Shown here piece by piece: positions 1 to 9,482 of a stretch of 64,000 nucleotides of DNA; position 1 is the first letter of the stretch; every line of letters starts with the position of its first letter. This DNA comes from Cryobacterium cryoconiti (GTDB lineage Bacteria; Actinomycetota; Actinomycetes; Actinomycetales; Microbacteriaceae). The position numbers and the translations under genes are program-made. Under the pieces are notes generated by a model. That model did no database searches. It saw only the letters and a list, made by a program, of their open reading frames with translations, and had not been told where the DNA came from. The stretch spans positions 230,352 to 294,351 of the forward strand of contig NZ_SOHA01000005.1 in the NCBI RefSeq assembly GCF_004403065.1. The letters are read 5' to 3'.

Positions 1-1413
1 GCCGATCCGTGGCTGGCCCGCAGCTACGGGTTCGCCCTCTCGGTGCTGGCCACGGCCGGCCTGCTCGTGCTGGCCGCGCCGCTGACCCGGTTACTGAGCC
101 GCTGGCTGCCGATCTGGCTCTCCGCGGTGATCGCCATCCCGCTGGCGGCGCAGCTGGCCTGCCAGCCGGTGCTCGTACTCCTCAGCCCCACCCTGCCGCT
201 CTACGGGGTGCCCGCGAACCTTCTGGCCGGTCCCGCGGCTCCGGCTGCCACCGTCGTCGGTCTGATCGCGTGCCTGCTGCTGCCCTGGCTGCCCGCCGTC
301 GCCGGGGGAGTCCTCTACCTGGCCTGGCTTCCCGCCGCCTGGATTGCGGCCATCGCCCGCACGAGCGCGGAGTTGCCCGGCAGCCGACTGCCCTGGCTGG
401 GTGGGGTGCTCGGCGTGCTCGTGACGACGCTGCTGACCGTCGCCGTGGTGGGGCTCGTGCTGCGCGGGCGCACGGATGACCGCACGCACGGTGGCACGCA
501 GGGCCCTGCGCTCTGGCCGATGGCGGCGATCACCGTTCTGGTGTTCGCCACCGGCAGCTACGCCGGCACCCTGCTCGGCTCGGGTGTGGGCCGGGCGGTG
601 GCCTTCCCGGAGGACTGGCAGATCGCCGCCTGCGACATCGGGCAGGGCGACGCGGTCGTGGTGCGCGACCGCGACCGTTACGCGCTCGTCGACGTGGGAC
701 CGGACCCGGCCCTCCTCGCAGCGTGCCTGGACACGCTCGGCATCGATCGGGTCGACCTTCTCGTTCTGACCCACTACGACCTGGACCACATCGGCGGGGC
801 CGCGGCGGTGATCGGCCGGGTCGACCGGGCGTTGGTCGGTATCCCGGAGAACGCCGACGATGAGCGCCTGCACGTGGCCCTCCTCGAGGGCGGGGCCGAG
901 ATCCGGGAGGCCGCTCGCGGGGACACCGGCACCCTCGGCGGCCTGCGCTGGGAGATCCTCTGGCCGGTGCGCGGGGCACCGTCGATGCAGACCGGCAACG
1001 ACGGCAGCGTGACGATCGGCTTCGACGGGAAGGGCATCCGTTCCCTGTTCCTGGGTGACCTCGGTGCGGAATCCCAGGATGCGCTCCGACGGGTGTCAGG
1101 GCCCGGTTCGGTGGACGTCGTCAAGGTTGCCCATCACGGCTCCGGCGACCAGAGTCCCGAGCTCTACGCCGACCTGAGGGCCACGGTGGGGTTGATCTCG
1201 GTCGGGCGCGAGAACGGCTACGGACATCCCACCGACGAGATCCTCGCCATCCTCGAGGCGGCCGGCACGCAGGCTGTGCGCACCGACCGGCAGGGGATGC
1301 TGGTGGTCGCGCCGGCCCCGCAGGGCGGCGGAGCGCTGACGATCTGGAACGAGCGGGTCGAGGGCGGGGAGAAGGGCGGCGAGAAGGACGGGGCGGTCGC
1401 CGGCCCCGGCTAG
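1..1413 (+). CDS. comEC: ComEC/Rec2 competence channel, C-terminal part (5' end outside window)
   Basis: The reading frame is open from base 1, so the gene starts upstream of the window. The first ~180 residues are hydrophobic segments of the ComEC membrane channel; the rest is a soluble metallo-beta-lactamase-like domain with the metal-binding motif THYDLDHIGG near 767-797 and a second motif VAHHGSGDQSPELY near 1126-1167. In known systems ComEC carries single-stranded DNA across the membrane during transformation. The next gene is holA, 41 bp downstream; comEC-holA-rpsT is the usual order in actinobacteria. A charged Gly/Glu/Lys-rich tail follows the last domain. Family assignment is firm; whether the cell is transformable cannot be judged from this fragment. 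Confidence 0.93.
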   Translation, partial: ADPWLARSYGFALSVLATAGLLVLAAPLTRLLSRWLPIWLSAVIAIPLAAQLACQPVLVLLSPTLPLYGVPANLLAGPAAPAATVVGLIACLLLPWLPAVAGGVLYLAWLPAAWIAAIARTSAELPGSRLPWLGGVLGVLVTTLLTVAVVGLVLRGRTDDRTHGGTQGPALWPMAAITVLVFATGSYAGTLLGSGVGRAVAFPEDWQIAACDIGQGDAVVVRDRDRYALVDVGPDPALLAACLDTLGIDRVDLLVLTHYDLDHIGGAAAVIGRVDRALVGIPENADDERLHVALLEGGAEIREAARGDTGTLGGLRWEILWPVRGAPSMQTGNDGSVTIGFDGKGIRSLFLGDLGAESQDALRRVSGPGSVDVVKVAHHGSGDQSPELYADLRATVGLISVGRENGYGHPTDEILAILEAAGTQAVRTDRQGMLVVAPAPQGGGALTIWNERVEGGEKGGEKDGAVAGPG

Positions 1414-1454
1414 TCTTAACCAATTACGCACAGCCCTAACCGAAGGATTCCCGA

Positions 1455-2498
1455 GTGGCCGCACGAACCGCCTCATCCGGCCGGGCCGCACCCCGCAGCG
1501 CCTCGAAAGCGGTCGCCATTCCGCAGTTGGCCTGGCACCAGGTTCGTCCGGCGCCGATCGTCCTGGTGTCCGGAACCGAGGTTTTCCTGGCCGAGCGTGC
1601 CATCCGGCAGTTACGCGATTTCCTCAAGCTCGAAGATCCCAGTCTGGAAATCAGTGATGTGCAGGCCGACAGTTATGCGCCCGGAGAGTTGCTCACCATG
1701 GCCAGTCCGTCCCTCTTCGGCGAGCCGCGCCTGATCCGCGTCAGTTCGGTGGAGAAGTGCAGTGATACCTTCCTCGCGGAGTGTCTGGACTACCTGCAGA
1801 ACCCGGCCGAGGACACCTACGTGGTGCTCCGGCACGGCGGTGGGGTGCGCGGTAAGAAGCTGCTCGACACGATCCGTTCCGGCCTCGGCGGCGCCGTCGA
1901 GGTCGTCTGTGCGGAACTGAAGAAGGACACCGACCGGCACGACTTCGCCTCCGCCGAGTTCAAGACGGCCGGCAAGCGGGTCACGCCCAGTGCGCTGCGG
2001 TCTCTGGTCGCCGCGTTCTCCGGCGATCTGGCCGAACTCTCCGCGGCGTGCCAGCAGCTCATCGCCGACGTCGGCGCCGAGGTGACCGAGACGACCGTGG
2101 ACCGCTACTACGGCGGTCGGGTCGAAGCGAACGCGTTCAAGGTGGCGGACGCGGCGATCGCCGGGCATCAGGGCGAGGCGCTCGTCATCCTGCGGCATGC
2201 GCTGTCCTCCGGCGCCGACCCGGTCCCGGTGGTGGCGGCGTTCGCCATGAAGATCCGCACCATGGCCAAGCTGTGCGGTGTGCGCGGCGGTTCGGCCCAG
2301 CTGGCGTCCCAGTTCGGTCTCGCCCCGTGGCAGGTCGAGCGGGCTCAGCGTGACCTGCGCAACTGGACCGACGAGGGTCTGGCTCGCTGTGTCGTGGCAC
2401 TGGCCGAAACGGATGCCGCCGTGAAGGGTGCCGAGCGCGACCCCGTGTTCGCGCTCGAGCGGCTCATCGGCGTGATCGCCCGTCGCGGCGAGAGCTGA
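1455..2498 (+). CDS. holA: DNA polymerase III subunit delta
   Basis: A 347-residue protein of normal HolA length. The delta subunit is part of the clamp loader and opens the beta clamp for loading onto primed DNA. The N-terminal domain shows the family-typical stretch LVSGTEVFLAERAI after a ~35-residue variable lead, followed by the middle AAA-like region and the C-terminal helical domain ending in FALERLIGVIARRGES. I used GTG at 1455, preceded by a purine-rich AAGGA-type site; a later start is possible because the first 30 residues are low-complexity. The gene lies directly after comEC, as in many actinobacteria. Confidence 0.93.
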   Translation: MAARTASSGRAAPRSASKAVAIPQLAWHQVRPAPIVLVSGTEVFLAERAIRQLRDFLKLEDPSLEISDVQADSYAPGELLTMASPSLFGEPRLIRVSSVEKCSDTFLAECLDYLQNPAEDTYVVLRHGGGVRGKKLLDTIRSGLGGAVEVVCAELKKDTDRHDFASAEFKTAGKRVTPSALRSLVAAFSGDLAELSAACQQLIADVGAEVTETTVDRYYGGRVEANAFKVADAAIAGHQGEALVILRHALSSGADPVPVVAAFAMKIRTMAKLCGVRGGSAQLASQFGLAPWQVERAQRDLRNWTDEGLARCVVALAETDAAVKGAERDPVFALERLIGVIARRGES

Positions 2499-2554
2499 CC
2501 CGGCGCCTATCCGCATCCGTTGCGGCCCGGCACGCCTGCGGGCACCATCGAGAC

Positions 2555-2893
2555 ATGACCAAATACCTGATCTCCTTCCCGAGCGGCGCCATGGTGCTCA
2601 CCGACGATGAGTTCCCGATCGTCGTCGCTGAGTCCCACGCGGTGATCGAGGAGGCCAAGGCTGCTGGTGTCTATGTGTTCGGCGGCGGGATAGACGAGGG
2701 AATCGATCCTGTGCTGGTCTCCGCCGACGGGACAGTGAGCAGGAATCTCTATCCGGGGAGCGACCTCACGGGTGGGTTCACCGTGTTGGAGCTACCCACG
2801 CGGGAGGCCGCGGTCGAGTGGGCGAGGAAGATCGCGCAGGCGTGCCGGTGCTCGCAGGAGCTCCGCGAGTTCGGGCTTGACCCGGCGAGCTAG
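2555..2893 (+). CDS. YCII-related (DGPF-type) small protein
   Basis: A 112-residue protein starting MTKYLISFPSGAMV. The fold pattern, a short beta strand, then a helix AVIEEAKAAGVYVFGGGI and a C-terminal strand-helix TVLELPTREAAVEWARKIA, matches the YCII/DGPF family of small dimeric proteins, whose biochemical role is mostly unknown. The upstream segment CACCAT-N6-ATG has the spacing of a leaderless promoter, with a poor hexamer. It ends just before a strong hairpin shared with rpsT on the other strand. Function is not assigned beyond family. Confidence 0.75.
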   Translation: MTKYLISFPSGAMVLTDDEFPIVVAESHAVIEEAKAAGVYVFGGGIDEGIDPVLVSADGTVSRNLYPGSDLTGGFTVLELPTREAAVEWARKIAQACRCSQELREFGLDPAS

Positions 2894-2914
2894 AAACACG
2901 GCCCGGACGCACGA

Positions 2915-2941
2915 AAGCCCCCACCGAAACGGAGGGGGCTT
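2915..2941. terminator. Bidirectional hairpin terminator between the YCII gene and rpsT
   Basis: AAGCCCCC pairs with GGGGGCTT over 8 bp, continued inside by CCG-AAA-CGG after one A-A mismatch. It lies between convergent genes, so it can end transcription from both. There is an A run on the left arm and no long T tract on the right. Confidence 0.75.
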
Positions 2942-2996
2942 GCGCGTGTACGCGGGTCAGGGCCGGTGAATGGTCCTAAGCCAGGTCAGGCGGTGA

Positions 2997-3260
2997 CTAG
3001 ACGAGGGCGTTGACCGACTTGGCGATCGCGGACTTCTTGTTCGCGGCCTGGTTCTGGTGGATGACGCCCTTGCTGACGGCCTTGTCGAGCTTCTTCGAAG
3101 CAACGGCGAGGCTGGCAACAGCCTTGTCCTTGTCGCCCGAGGCGATCGCGAGGCGCGTCGCACGCACAGCGCGCTTGAACTCGCTCTTGACCGACTTGTT
3201 GCGCTCCTGGGCCTTCTTGTTGGTGCCGATACGCTTGATCTGCGACTTGATATTTGCCAC
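2997..3260 (-). CDS. rpsT: 30S ribosomal protein S20
   Basis: 87 residues starting [17 protein letters not shown], Lys/Arg/Ala-rich and helical throughout, the standard S20 sequence and length. S20 binds 16S rRNA early in assembly of the small subunit. It is encoded opposite to holA and to lepA and is followed by the hairpin at 2915-2941. The start ATG at 3260 is the only sensible one, because the conserved N-terminus begins there. Confidence 0.98.
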   Translation of the reverse strand: MANIKSQIKRIGTNKKAQERNKSVKSEFKRAVRATRLAIASGDKDKAVASLAVASKKLDKAVSKGVIHQNQAANKKSAIAKSVNALV

Positions 3261-3378
3261 GTTTATACGCTTTCGTTAGGTTCTTGTTCGGATGGGCCGC
3301 GTGGCGGTAGAGGGCGCCGTACGGCAATAATCGTGTGGGGTGGGACCCAACACGCAAGCCGACAGGAAACGATACCAG

Positions 3379-4125
3379 TTATTCGCTCAGGTCGACAATC
3401 GGTCCGGGGCGGTCGGCGGTGACGTGATCCAGGATGCCGGTCAGCACCACGGCAAACCTCTCCGGTTGAGCCAGGCTGACCAGGTGCGACGCCCGCGGCA
3501 CAATCACGAGGTGGCCGTTCCGGCAGGCGGCGAGGAAGCGCCGCTCGTGCAGCCGGAACTGGTCGAAGGAGCCGTTGACCAGCCACACCGGGCCCGGGTA
3601 TCGAGCCAGGCTGTCGAGCGGGCGGAGGGTGCCGGTGGCGCCGAGGGCGGCATCCATCACCTGCAGGGGAACGCCACCGGCCAGCGTGTCGGCGGCCCCC
3701 TCGGGTGGCAGGAGCAGTCGCACGAGGGTGGTGTGGAGCCACAATCCGTGGTCGGGAAATCGGCGGATCAGCCGGGCCAGGCGACGATAGGCGTCGAGCG
3801 GCCAGCCGGCCGGTCGCGCACAGCTGCCGGCGGCGACGAGCCCGGCCACCTTCTGCGGGTGGCGGGCGGCGTACTCGATGGCGTAGTAGCCGCCGAGGGA
3901 GAGCCCGACCAGCAGCACCCGGCCACCGAGGGCGTCGACGCCCTCATCGATGGCGGCCAGGGCGCCCGGCACCGTGAACGGTTTGTTCATGCGCGAGCCG
4001 TGTCCCGGCAGATCGATCGCGAGTGCCGGATGCCCGGTCTCGCCCACCAGGGCGAGCTGTCGCCGCCACATGGTGCCCGACGTGCGGATCCCGTGCACGA
4101 AGAGAACCGGGATGGGGCGTGACAT
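3379..4125 (-). CDS. Alpha/beta-fold hydrolase
   Basis: 248 residues. The oxyanion motif HGIRTSG (residue 11 on), nucleophile elbow GLSLGG with Ser76, an acid residue Asp188 in NGSFDQF, and His214 in RASHLVSL form a complete catalytic triad. The protein has no signal peptide, so it is cytoplasmic. Substrate cannot be deduced; the family includes esterases, lipases, C-C hydrolases and haloperoxidase-like enzymes. It stands alone on the minus strand between rpsT and a DUF222/HNH gene, with an AGGAACGA-type ribosome site before the ATG at 4125. Confidence 0.88.
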   Translation of the reverse strand: MSRPIPVLFVHGIRTSGTMWRRQLALVGETGHPALAIDLPGHGSRMNKPFTVPGALAAIDEGVDALGGRVLLVGLSLGGYYAIEYAARHPQKVAGLVAAGSCARPAGWPLDAYRRLARLIRRFPDHGLWLHTTLVRLLLPPEGAADTLAGGVPLQVMDAALGATGTLRPLDSLARYPGPVWLVNGSFDQFRLHERRFLAACRNGHLVIVPRASHLVSLAQPERFAVVLTGILDHVTADRPGPIVDLSE

Positions 4126-4269
4126 TCGTTCCTCCTCGGCGAGCGGCGGCTCTAGAGAGTGACGGCGATGCCGATGATAGACACGAGCGGGTTACCGCAC
4201 CAGATCAGCAGGCACAGCATCTGGTTCGCGCAGATCAGCCGCCACGCTTCGACCAGGCCTCTGCACCGC

Positions 4270-5535
4270 TTAGAACGGCGGCGGTTCCTCGAGGGGAGGC
4301 CCGGTGGGGAGCAGGTTCGCCGGTTCGGTGACGAAATCCCGGCCCGTCGGTGAGGTCCAGGTGAGAATGCCGCCCGGCGTTTGGGCGACCGACCACCGGG
4401 TCTCGGACTTGAGGGCGTGATTGGCCGTGCAGAGGTGTGCAAGATTATCGACGGCGGTTTGGCCGAGCAGGTGCCAGTCGTGGGTGTGGTCGAGGTCGGC
4501 GCCGTGCGCCGACCGGTTGCATCCGACGAAACGGCAGGTCTCGTCTCGGAGCCGCAGGAACCTGCGCATCCGTTTGGGTACCTTGTATCTGTCTCGTCCC
4601 ACGGAGAGCACCACGCCGGTCTCCGGGTGGGTCAGAATCCGGGTGAAGCTCGGTGCCCGCGACGCCAGGTCTCGGGCGGTCTCGGGCGAAATCGGCCCGT
4701 AGCCCTCGAGGTAGCCCGGTTCCTCGCTGTGGCCGAGCAGCGTCATCACCGAAACGGTGATCTGAACGGTGGCCCGAACCCCCGTGCCGACCCCGGTGGG
4801 CGTGACCCCGTCGATGAGCAGGTCGCTGAGAACGTCGGTGCGCAGCTGGGTGAGTGTGCGCTGGTTCTCCCGGCACTGCTGTTTCTCCAGACCCTGCAGG
4901 CTGGCCGCGAGGTCATTCGCACGGGTGAAGATCGAGCGCACCATTTCGGCTCCGGTCGTCAGGTGCAGGGTCGCCATGCCGTCGGGTTCGGCCTGTACCC
5001 ATGAGGTTCGGTCGAGGATGGACCGGGCTCGCCGTTTCGTGATGGTCTCGGGGTGCAGACGTTCTCTCAGCACCCGCGCCTTCTGCTTGAGCTTGGCCAC
5101 GGTGAGCTTCTGCGCAGCGGGCAGCAGGGCCGCTTCGAAGTCGGGCAGGCCCTCCGCGGGGATCGACCAGGCCTGCCCGACGAGGACCTGCGCGTGCCGG
5201 TAGCTGATCAGGCCCTCCTGCAAGGCTTCGCGCGTTGCCGGCAGCTCCTCGGCCAGGGCGCGGCTCTCGGCCAGCAGATTCAGGGCCGTAGGCTCCGGCA
5301 GGCGCAGGGTGGCGGCGAGTTCGCTGGAGAGCTCGCGGCTCGCGATCTCATCGCGGTCCCACCGGGAGCGGGGGCTGAGCGGAATCTCCCCGGCGTGAGC
5401 CTCGCTGAACCGGCGGGCCTCGTCGATGGCCGCCGACCGCATGGCGAAGGCCCGTGCGATCACCCGGTCGGCCGCCGCAACGGCGTCGAAAAGGAGTCCG
5501 AGCTGCTCCTGGGTGGTGCCAACCGAAGTGGACAT
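4270..5535 (-). CDS. DUF222 / HNH endonuclease signature protein
   Basis: 421 residues. The N-terminal two thirds is the helical DUF222 region common and multi-copy in actinobacteria. The C-terminus carries an HNH-like zinc site: residues around CRFVGCNRSAHGADLDHTHD, then NLAHLCTANHALK. The family is often called 13E12-repeat-like and may act as a nuclease, but activity of the DUF222 class is not established. ATG at 5535 lies just before the divergent lepA promoter region. A ~110-bp stretch downstream (4152-4265) has no convincing gene. Confidence 0.85.
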   Translation of the reverse strand: MSTSVGTTQEQLGLLFDAVAAADRVIARAFAMRSAAIDEARRFSEAHAGEIPLSPRSRWDRDEIASRELSSELAATLRLPEPTALNLLAESRALAEELPATREALQEGLISYRHAQVLVGQAWSIPAEGLPDFEAALLPAAQKLTVAKLKQKARVLRERLHPETITKRRARSILDRTSWVQAEPDGMATLHLTTGAEMVRSIFTRANDLAASLQGLEKQQCRENQRTLTQLRTDVLSDLLIDGVTPTGVGTGVRATVQITVSVMTLLGHSEEPGYLEGYGPISPETARDLASRAPSFTRILTHPETGVVLSVGRDRYKVPKRMRRFLRLRDETCRFVGCNRSAHGADLDHTHDWHLLGQTAVDNLAHLCTANHALKSETRWSVAQTPGGILTWTSPTGRDFVTEPANLLPTGPPLEEPPPF

Positions 5536-5642
5536 AGCAAAAGGTTACGGGCGACCACCGACATTCCCTCCGACTGCTTCGACGGGCCCGGCCGCGCGCG
5601 GCGAAACCGGGACCCAGCCAGCTATGGGAGAATTGCCGGACC

Positions 5643-7490
5643 ATGTCACCGAGACCCCTCACGTCGCTTGAACCGGCCGCCACCCCGCCCGAGTTCATCC
5701 GCAACTTCTGCATCATTGCCCACATCGACCACGGCAAGTCCACGCTGGCCGACCGGATGCTGCAGATCACCGGCATCGTCGACGACCGTTCGATGCGCGC
5801 GCAGTACCTCGACCGGATGGATATCGAGCGCGAGCGCGGCATCACGATCAAGAGCCAGGCCGTGCGCATGCCGTGGGAACTCGACGGCCAGACCTACGCC
5901 CTGAACATGATCGACACCCCCGGGCACGTGGACTTCACCTACGAGGTGTCCCGTAGCCTGGCCGCGTGCGAGGGAGCCATCCTCCTCGTCGACGCCGCCC
6001 AGGGGATCGAGGCGCAGACCCTCGCCAACCTCTACCTGGCGCTGGAGAACGACCTCACCATAATTCCGGTGCTGAACAAGATCGACCTCCCGGCCGCTGA
6101 CCCCGACAAGTACGCGAAGGAGCTCGCCAGCTTGATCGGCGGCAGCCCCGACGACGTGCTCCGGGTCTCCGGCAAGACCGGTGTCGGCGTCGCCGAACTG
6201 CTCGACCGGGCCACCAGCCTCATCCCGGCCCCGGTCGGCGACCCGGCCGCCCCCGCCCGGGCGATGATTTTCGACTCGGTCTACGACAGCTACCGCGGCG
6301 TCGTCACCTATGTGCGCATGATCGACGGCAAGCTGAACCCGCGCGAGAAGATCCAGATGATGTCGACGCGGGCCACGCACGAGATCCTCGAGATCGGCGT
6401 CACGTCTCCCGAACCCACGCCCAGCAAGGGCCTCGGCGTCGGCGAGGTCGGCTACCTGATCACGGGCGTGAAGGATGTGCGCCAGTCCAAGGTCGGTGAC
6501 ACCGTCACCACCGCGCTTCGCCCCGCGACCGTTGCCCTGCCCGGCTACACCGAGCCCAAGCCCATGGTCTTCTCGGGTCTCTATCCGATCGACGGCAGCG
6601 ACTACCCGGCCCTCCGTGAGGCCCTGGACAAGCTCAAGCTTTCCGACGCGTCCCTCGTCTACGAGCCCGAGACATCCGTCGCCCTCGGATTCGGTTTCCG
6701 CTGCGGTTTCCTCGGCCTGCTGCACCTGGAGATCATCACCGAGCGTCTCGACCGCGAATTCGGCCTCGACCTGATCACCACCGCGCCCAGCGTGATCTAC
6801 GAGGTCACCACCGACGACAAGAAGTCCGTCACGGTGACCAACCCGAGCGAGTTCCCCAACGGCAAGATCGCCAAGGTCGAGGAACCGATCGTGAAGGCGG
6901 CCATCCTCGCGCCGAAGGACTACGTCGGCGTGATCATGGAACTCTGCCAGAGCCGCCGCGGCACCCTGCTCGGCATGGACTACCTGGGTGAGGACCGGGT
7001 CGAGATCCGCTACACGATGCCGCTCGGCGAGATCGTGTTCGACTTCTTCGACAACCTGAAGAGCCGCACGGCGGGTTACGGCTCGCTCGACTACGAGCCC
7101 ATCGGCTCGCAGGAGGCCGACCTGGTCAAGGTCGACATCCTGCTGCAGGGCGAGCAGGTCGACGCGTTCAGCGCGATCGTGCACCGCGACAAGGCCTACG
7201 ACTATGGCGTGCTGATGACCGGGCGCCTGCGCAAGCTCATCCCCAGGCAACAGTTCGATGTGCCCATCCAGGCCGCGATCGGTGCCCGCATCATCGCGCG
7301 CGAGTCGATCAGCGCCATCCGTAAAGACGTTCTCGCCAAGTGCTACGGCGGCGACATCTCCCGCAAGCGCAAACTGCTGGAGAAGCAGAAAGAGGGCAAG
7401 AAGCGCATGAAGATGGTCGGCCGGGTCGAGGTACCCCAGGAAGCGTTCATCGCAGCACTGTCCGGCGACGAGCCCCCGAAGAAGAAGTAG
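5643..7490 (+). CDS. lepA: Elongation factor 4 (LepA), ribosome back-translocase GTPase
   Basis: 615 residues, full LepA length. GTPase motifs are all present: G1 AHIDHGKS at residues 26-33, G2 RGIT at 65-68, G3 DTPGH at 91-95 and G4 NKID at 145-148. The LepA-specific C-terminal domain follows ([20 protein letters not shown]), which distinguishes it from EF-G. The protein acts on stalled ribosomes. It starts a plus-strand run with a DUF1990 gene (4 bp gap) and hemW (4 bp gap), so the three are likely co-transcribed. A GAGAAT hexamer lies 9 nt before the ATG. Confidence 0.97.
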   Translation: MSPRPLTSLEPAATPPEFIRNFCIIAHIDHGKSTLADRMLQITGIVDDRSMRAQYLDRMDIERERGITIKSQAVRMPWELDGQTYALNMIDTPGHVDFTYEVSRSLAACEGAILLVDAAQGIEAQTLANLYLALENDLTIIPVLNKIDLPAADPDKYAKELASLIGGSPDDVLRVSGKTGVGVAELLDRATSLIPAPVGDPAAPARAMIFDSVYDSYRGVVTYVRMIDGKLNPREKIQMMSTRATHEILEIGVTSPEPTPSKGLGVGEVGYLITGVKDVRQSKVGDTVTTALRPATVALPGYTEPKPMVFSGLYPIDGSDYPALREALDKLKLSDASLVYEPETSVALGFGFRCGFLGLLHLEIITERLDREFGLDLITTAPSVIYEVTTDDKKSVTVTNPSEFPNGKIAKVEEPIVKAAILAPKDYVGVIMELCQSRRGTLLGMDYLGEDRVEIRYTMPLGEIVFDFFDNLKSRTAGYGSLDYEPIGSQEADLVKVDILLQGEQVDAFSAIVHRDKAYDYGVLMTGRLRKLIPRQQFDVPIQAAIGARIIARESISAIRKDVLAKCYGGDISRKRKLLEKQKEGKKRMKMVGRVEVPQEAFIAALSGDEPPKKK

Positions 7491-7494
7491 ACGG

Positions 7495-8142
7495 ATGCGT
7501 CGCTCCACCTTCACGGATACCGCCGTCACCTACGCGTCGATCGGTGGCACCCTCGCCCCCGACCTGCTCCGCTACCCACCCAAGGGCTACCGGCCCATCG
7601 AACGCACCGTGCGCCTCGGCAGCGGTGAGGAACGCTTCCAGCTTGCCTCCAAGTCACTGATGACGTGGGGTGTGCAGCGCGGCAGCGGTATGACCGTCAC
7701 CGATCTTCTGGACGGCACCGGCCAGCAGTACACGGGGCTCGTCTTCGACGCCGACGGTCAGGCAGTCCGTGACCAGAAGTCGGCCCCGGACGAGGCCATC
7801 TTCGCCGAGGACGGCACGCCCTACATTGTGAACGGCATGTCCGCCCACCTCACCACCAAGTTCGGACCCTTCACGATCGACGCCCCCGTGCGCGTGGTCT
7901 ACGTGGTCGACGAGCCCGACCGCGTCGGCTTCGCCTACGGCACCATGGCCGGGCATCCCGCCAGCGGCGAGGAGTCCTTCGTCGTCGACAAGCGCGACGA
8001 CGACTCGGTCTGGCTCACCGTCCGCGCGTTCTCTCGGCCCAGCACCTGGCTCTACCGCCTCGGCTGGCCGCTCGTGCGCCGGCAGCAGTCCAAGATCACT
8101 GCCCGCTACCTGCGCGCCCTGCACCCGATCGGCGCGGTCTAG
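7495..8142 (+). CDS. DUF1990 family protein
   Basis: 215 residues. The sequence matches the DUF1990 pattern: early tract RYPPKGYRPIERTVRLGSG, central YVVDEPDRVGFAYGTMAGHPASGEE with no run above the family core, and a C-terminal basic segment RRQQSKITARYLRAL. The family is common in plants and actinobacteria and has no proven function. It sits between lepA and hemW with 4-bp gaps on both sides, so it is part of the same transcription unit. No signal peptide or membrane segment is seen. Confidence 0.85.
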   Translation: MRRSTFTDTAVTYASIGGTLAPDLLRYPPKGYRPIERTVRLGSGEERFQLASKSLMTWGVQRGSGMTVTDLLDGTGQQYTGLVFDADGQAVRDQKSAPDEAIFAEDGTPYIVNGMSAHLTTKFGPFTIDAPVRVVYVVDEPDRVGFAYGTMAGHPASGEESFVVDKRDDDSVWLTVRAFSRPSTWLYRLGWPLVRRQQSKITARYLRALHPIGAV

Positions 8143-8146
8143 CCGG

Positions 8147-9373
8147 ATGGGCGGTGCCCTTCCCCTCGGCGACCCCGCGCCCCGCGACGGTCTGCTGCCG
8201 GCGTCCGCGGCCGTCGGAGCCGCCGAACGCGACTTCGGCGTCTACCTGCACGTGCCGTTCTGCCGCGTGCGCTGCGGGTACTGCGACTTCAACACCTACA
8301 CCGCCACCGAGTTGCGCGGCGCCTCCCAGCACGACTACGCCGGTCAGGCGATCAGCGAGGTGGAGGCTGCCGGCCGCATCCTGGAGCAGTCAGGCGTGCC
8401 CGCACGCCCGGCGGCGACCGTCTTCTTCGGCGGCGGCACCCCCACGCTGCTCCCGGCCGACGACCTGGTGCGCATGCTGCACGCCGTGCGCTCCACCTGG
8501 GGGATCGCGCCCGGTGCCGAGGTGACCACCGAGGCGAACCCCGACTCCGTCGACGCCGCCTACCTCGGCCGCCTCGCCGAATCCGGCTTCACCCGGGTGT
8601 CCTTCGGCATGCAGTCCGCCGTACCGAGCGTCCTGGCCACCCTCGAGCGCACCCACGACCCCGAGCGGGTCCCGCTGGTCGTGCAGTGGGCCCGCCAGGC
8701 CGGCCTCGACGTGTCCCTCGACCTGATCTACGGCACACCGGGGGAAACCCTGCTCGACTGGCGCACCAGCCTCGAGCACGCCATCCGCCAGGCTCCCACG
8801 CACATCAGCGCGTACTCGCTGATCGTCGAGGAGGGCACCAAGCTGGCCCGCCAGATCAAGCGCGGCGAGTTGGCGCCCGTCGACGACGACGTGCAGGCCG
8901 AGTTCTACGAGCTGGCCGACGACCTGTTGTCTCAGGCCGGCTACGGCTGGTACGAGGTCAGCAATTGGGCGACGGATGACGCGCACCGCTCCCGGCACAA
9001 CCTCGCCTACTGGCGCAGCCAGGACTGGTGGGGCGTGGGCCCCGGGGCGCACAGCCATGTCGGCGGAGTGCGCTGGTGGAACGTCAAGCATCCGTCGGCC
9101 TACGGCGACCGGATCCGCGCGGGCGAGTCACCGGCCGCCGGCCGGGAGACCCTTGACGCCGCCACTCAGGAGGTGGAGCGGGTGCTGCTGCTCACCCGCA
9201 TCCGTGAGGGCATCCGCATCGACTCGCTGAGCCCGCTCGGGCGCCGCGAGGTGGCCGGGCTGATCGCCGACGAGCTCATCGACGCGAGGGCAGCCCTCTC
9301 CGGTTCGGTCGAACTGACCCGAAGAGGACGCCTTCTGGCGGATGCCGTCGTGCGGCGCCTGCTCGCCGACTGA
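8147..9373 (+). CDS. hemW: HemW-type radical SAM protein (haem chaperone; formerly HemN-like)
   Basis: 408 residues. The iron-sulfur motif CRVRCGYC places cysteines at 39, 43 and 46 (CxxxCxxC), followed by the GGGTP SAM-binding motif and the HemW C-terminal domain. True coproporphyrinogen dehydrogenases (HemN) are longer at the N-terminus and have a fourth nearby Cys; this looks like HemW, which inserts haem into target proteins. It lies between the lepA unit and hrcA, the usual actinobacterial position. The stop is followed at once by a 17-bp repeat array. Confidence 0.92.
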   Translation: MGGALPLGDPAPRDGLLPASAAVGAAERDFGVYLHVPFCRVRCGYCDFNTYTATELRGASQHDYAGQAISEVEAAGRILEQSGVPARPAATVFFGGGTPTLLPADDLVRMLHAVRSTWGIAPGAEVTTEANPDSVDAAYLGRLAESGFTRVSFGMQSAVPSVLATLERTHDPERVPLVVQWARQAGLDVSLDLIYGTPGETLLDWRTSLEHAIRQAPTHISAYSLIVEEGTKLARQIKRGELAPVDDDVQAEFYELADDLLSQAGYGWYEVSNWATDDAHRSRHNLAYWRSQDWWGVGPGAHSHVGGVRWWNVKHPSAYGDRIRAGESPAAGRETLDAATQEVERVLLLTRIREGIRIDSLSPLGRREVAGLIADELIDARAALSGSVELTRRGRLLADAVVRRLLAD

Positions 9374-9375
9374 TC

Positions 9376-9482
9376 GCGGTCGAGCCGCCGCGGTGGTCGA
9401 GCCGCCGCGGTGGTCGAGCCGCCCCGGTGGTCGAGCCGCCCCGGTGGTCGAGCCGCCCCGGTGGTCGAGCTTGTCGAGACCC
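9376..9482. repeat. 17-bp tandem repeat array ending in GGTCGAGCTTGTCGAGACC element
   Basis: Five head-to-tail units of about 17 bp, consensus SCGGTGGTCGAGCCGCC (the first one shortened), run into a different 3' end, GGTGGTCGAGCTTGTCGAG followed by ACCC. The same architecture recurs at 22841-22949. It fills the gap between hemW and a convergent DUF4870 gene. Units are near-identical within the array, which suggests expansion by slippage. Confidence 0.85.

Noticed and set aside
4152-4265. Minus-strand frame with a hydrophobic end (LCLLIWCGNPLVSIIGIAV) after the DUF222 gene
   Set aside because: Too short, no ribosome site, and no family features; could be a remnant but cannot be supported.
5646-7529. 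A 627-codon open frame on the minus strand opposite lepA
   Set aside because: High-GC codon bias opens the antisense frame; no domain or start site, and lepA is certain on the other strand.
9376-9482. Considered as a CRISPR array
   Set aside because: Units are contiguous 17-mers without spacers, and there are no cas genes in the window.
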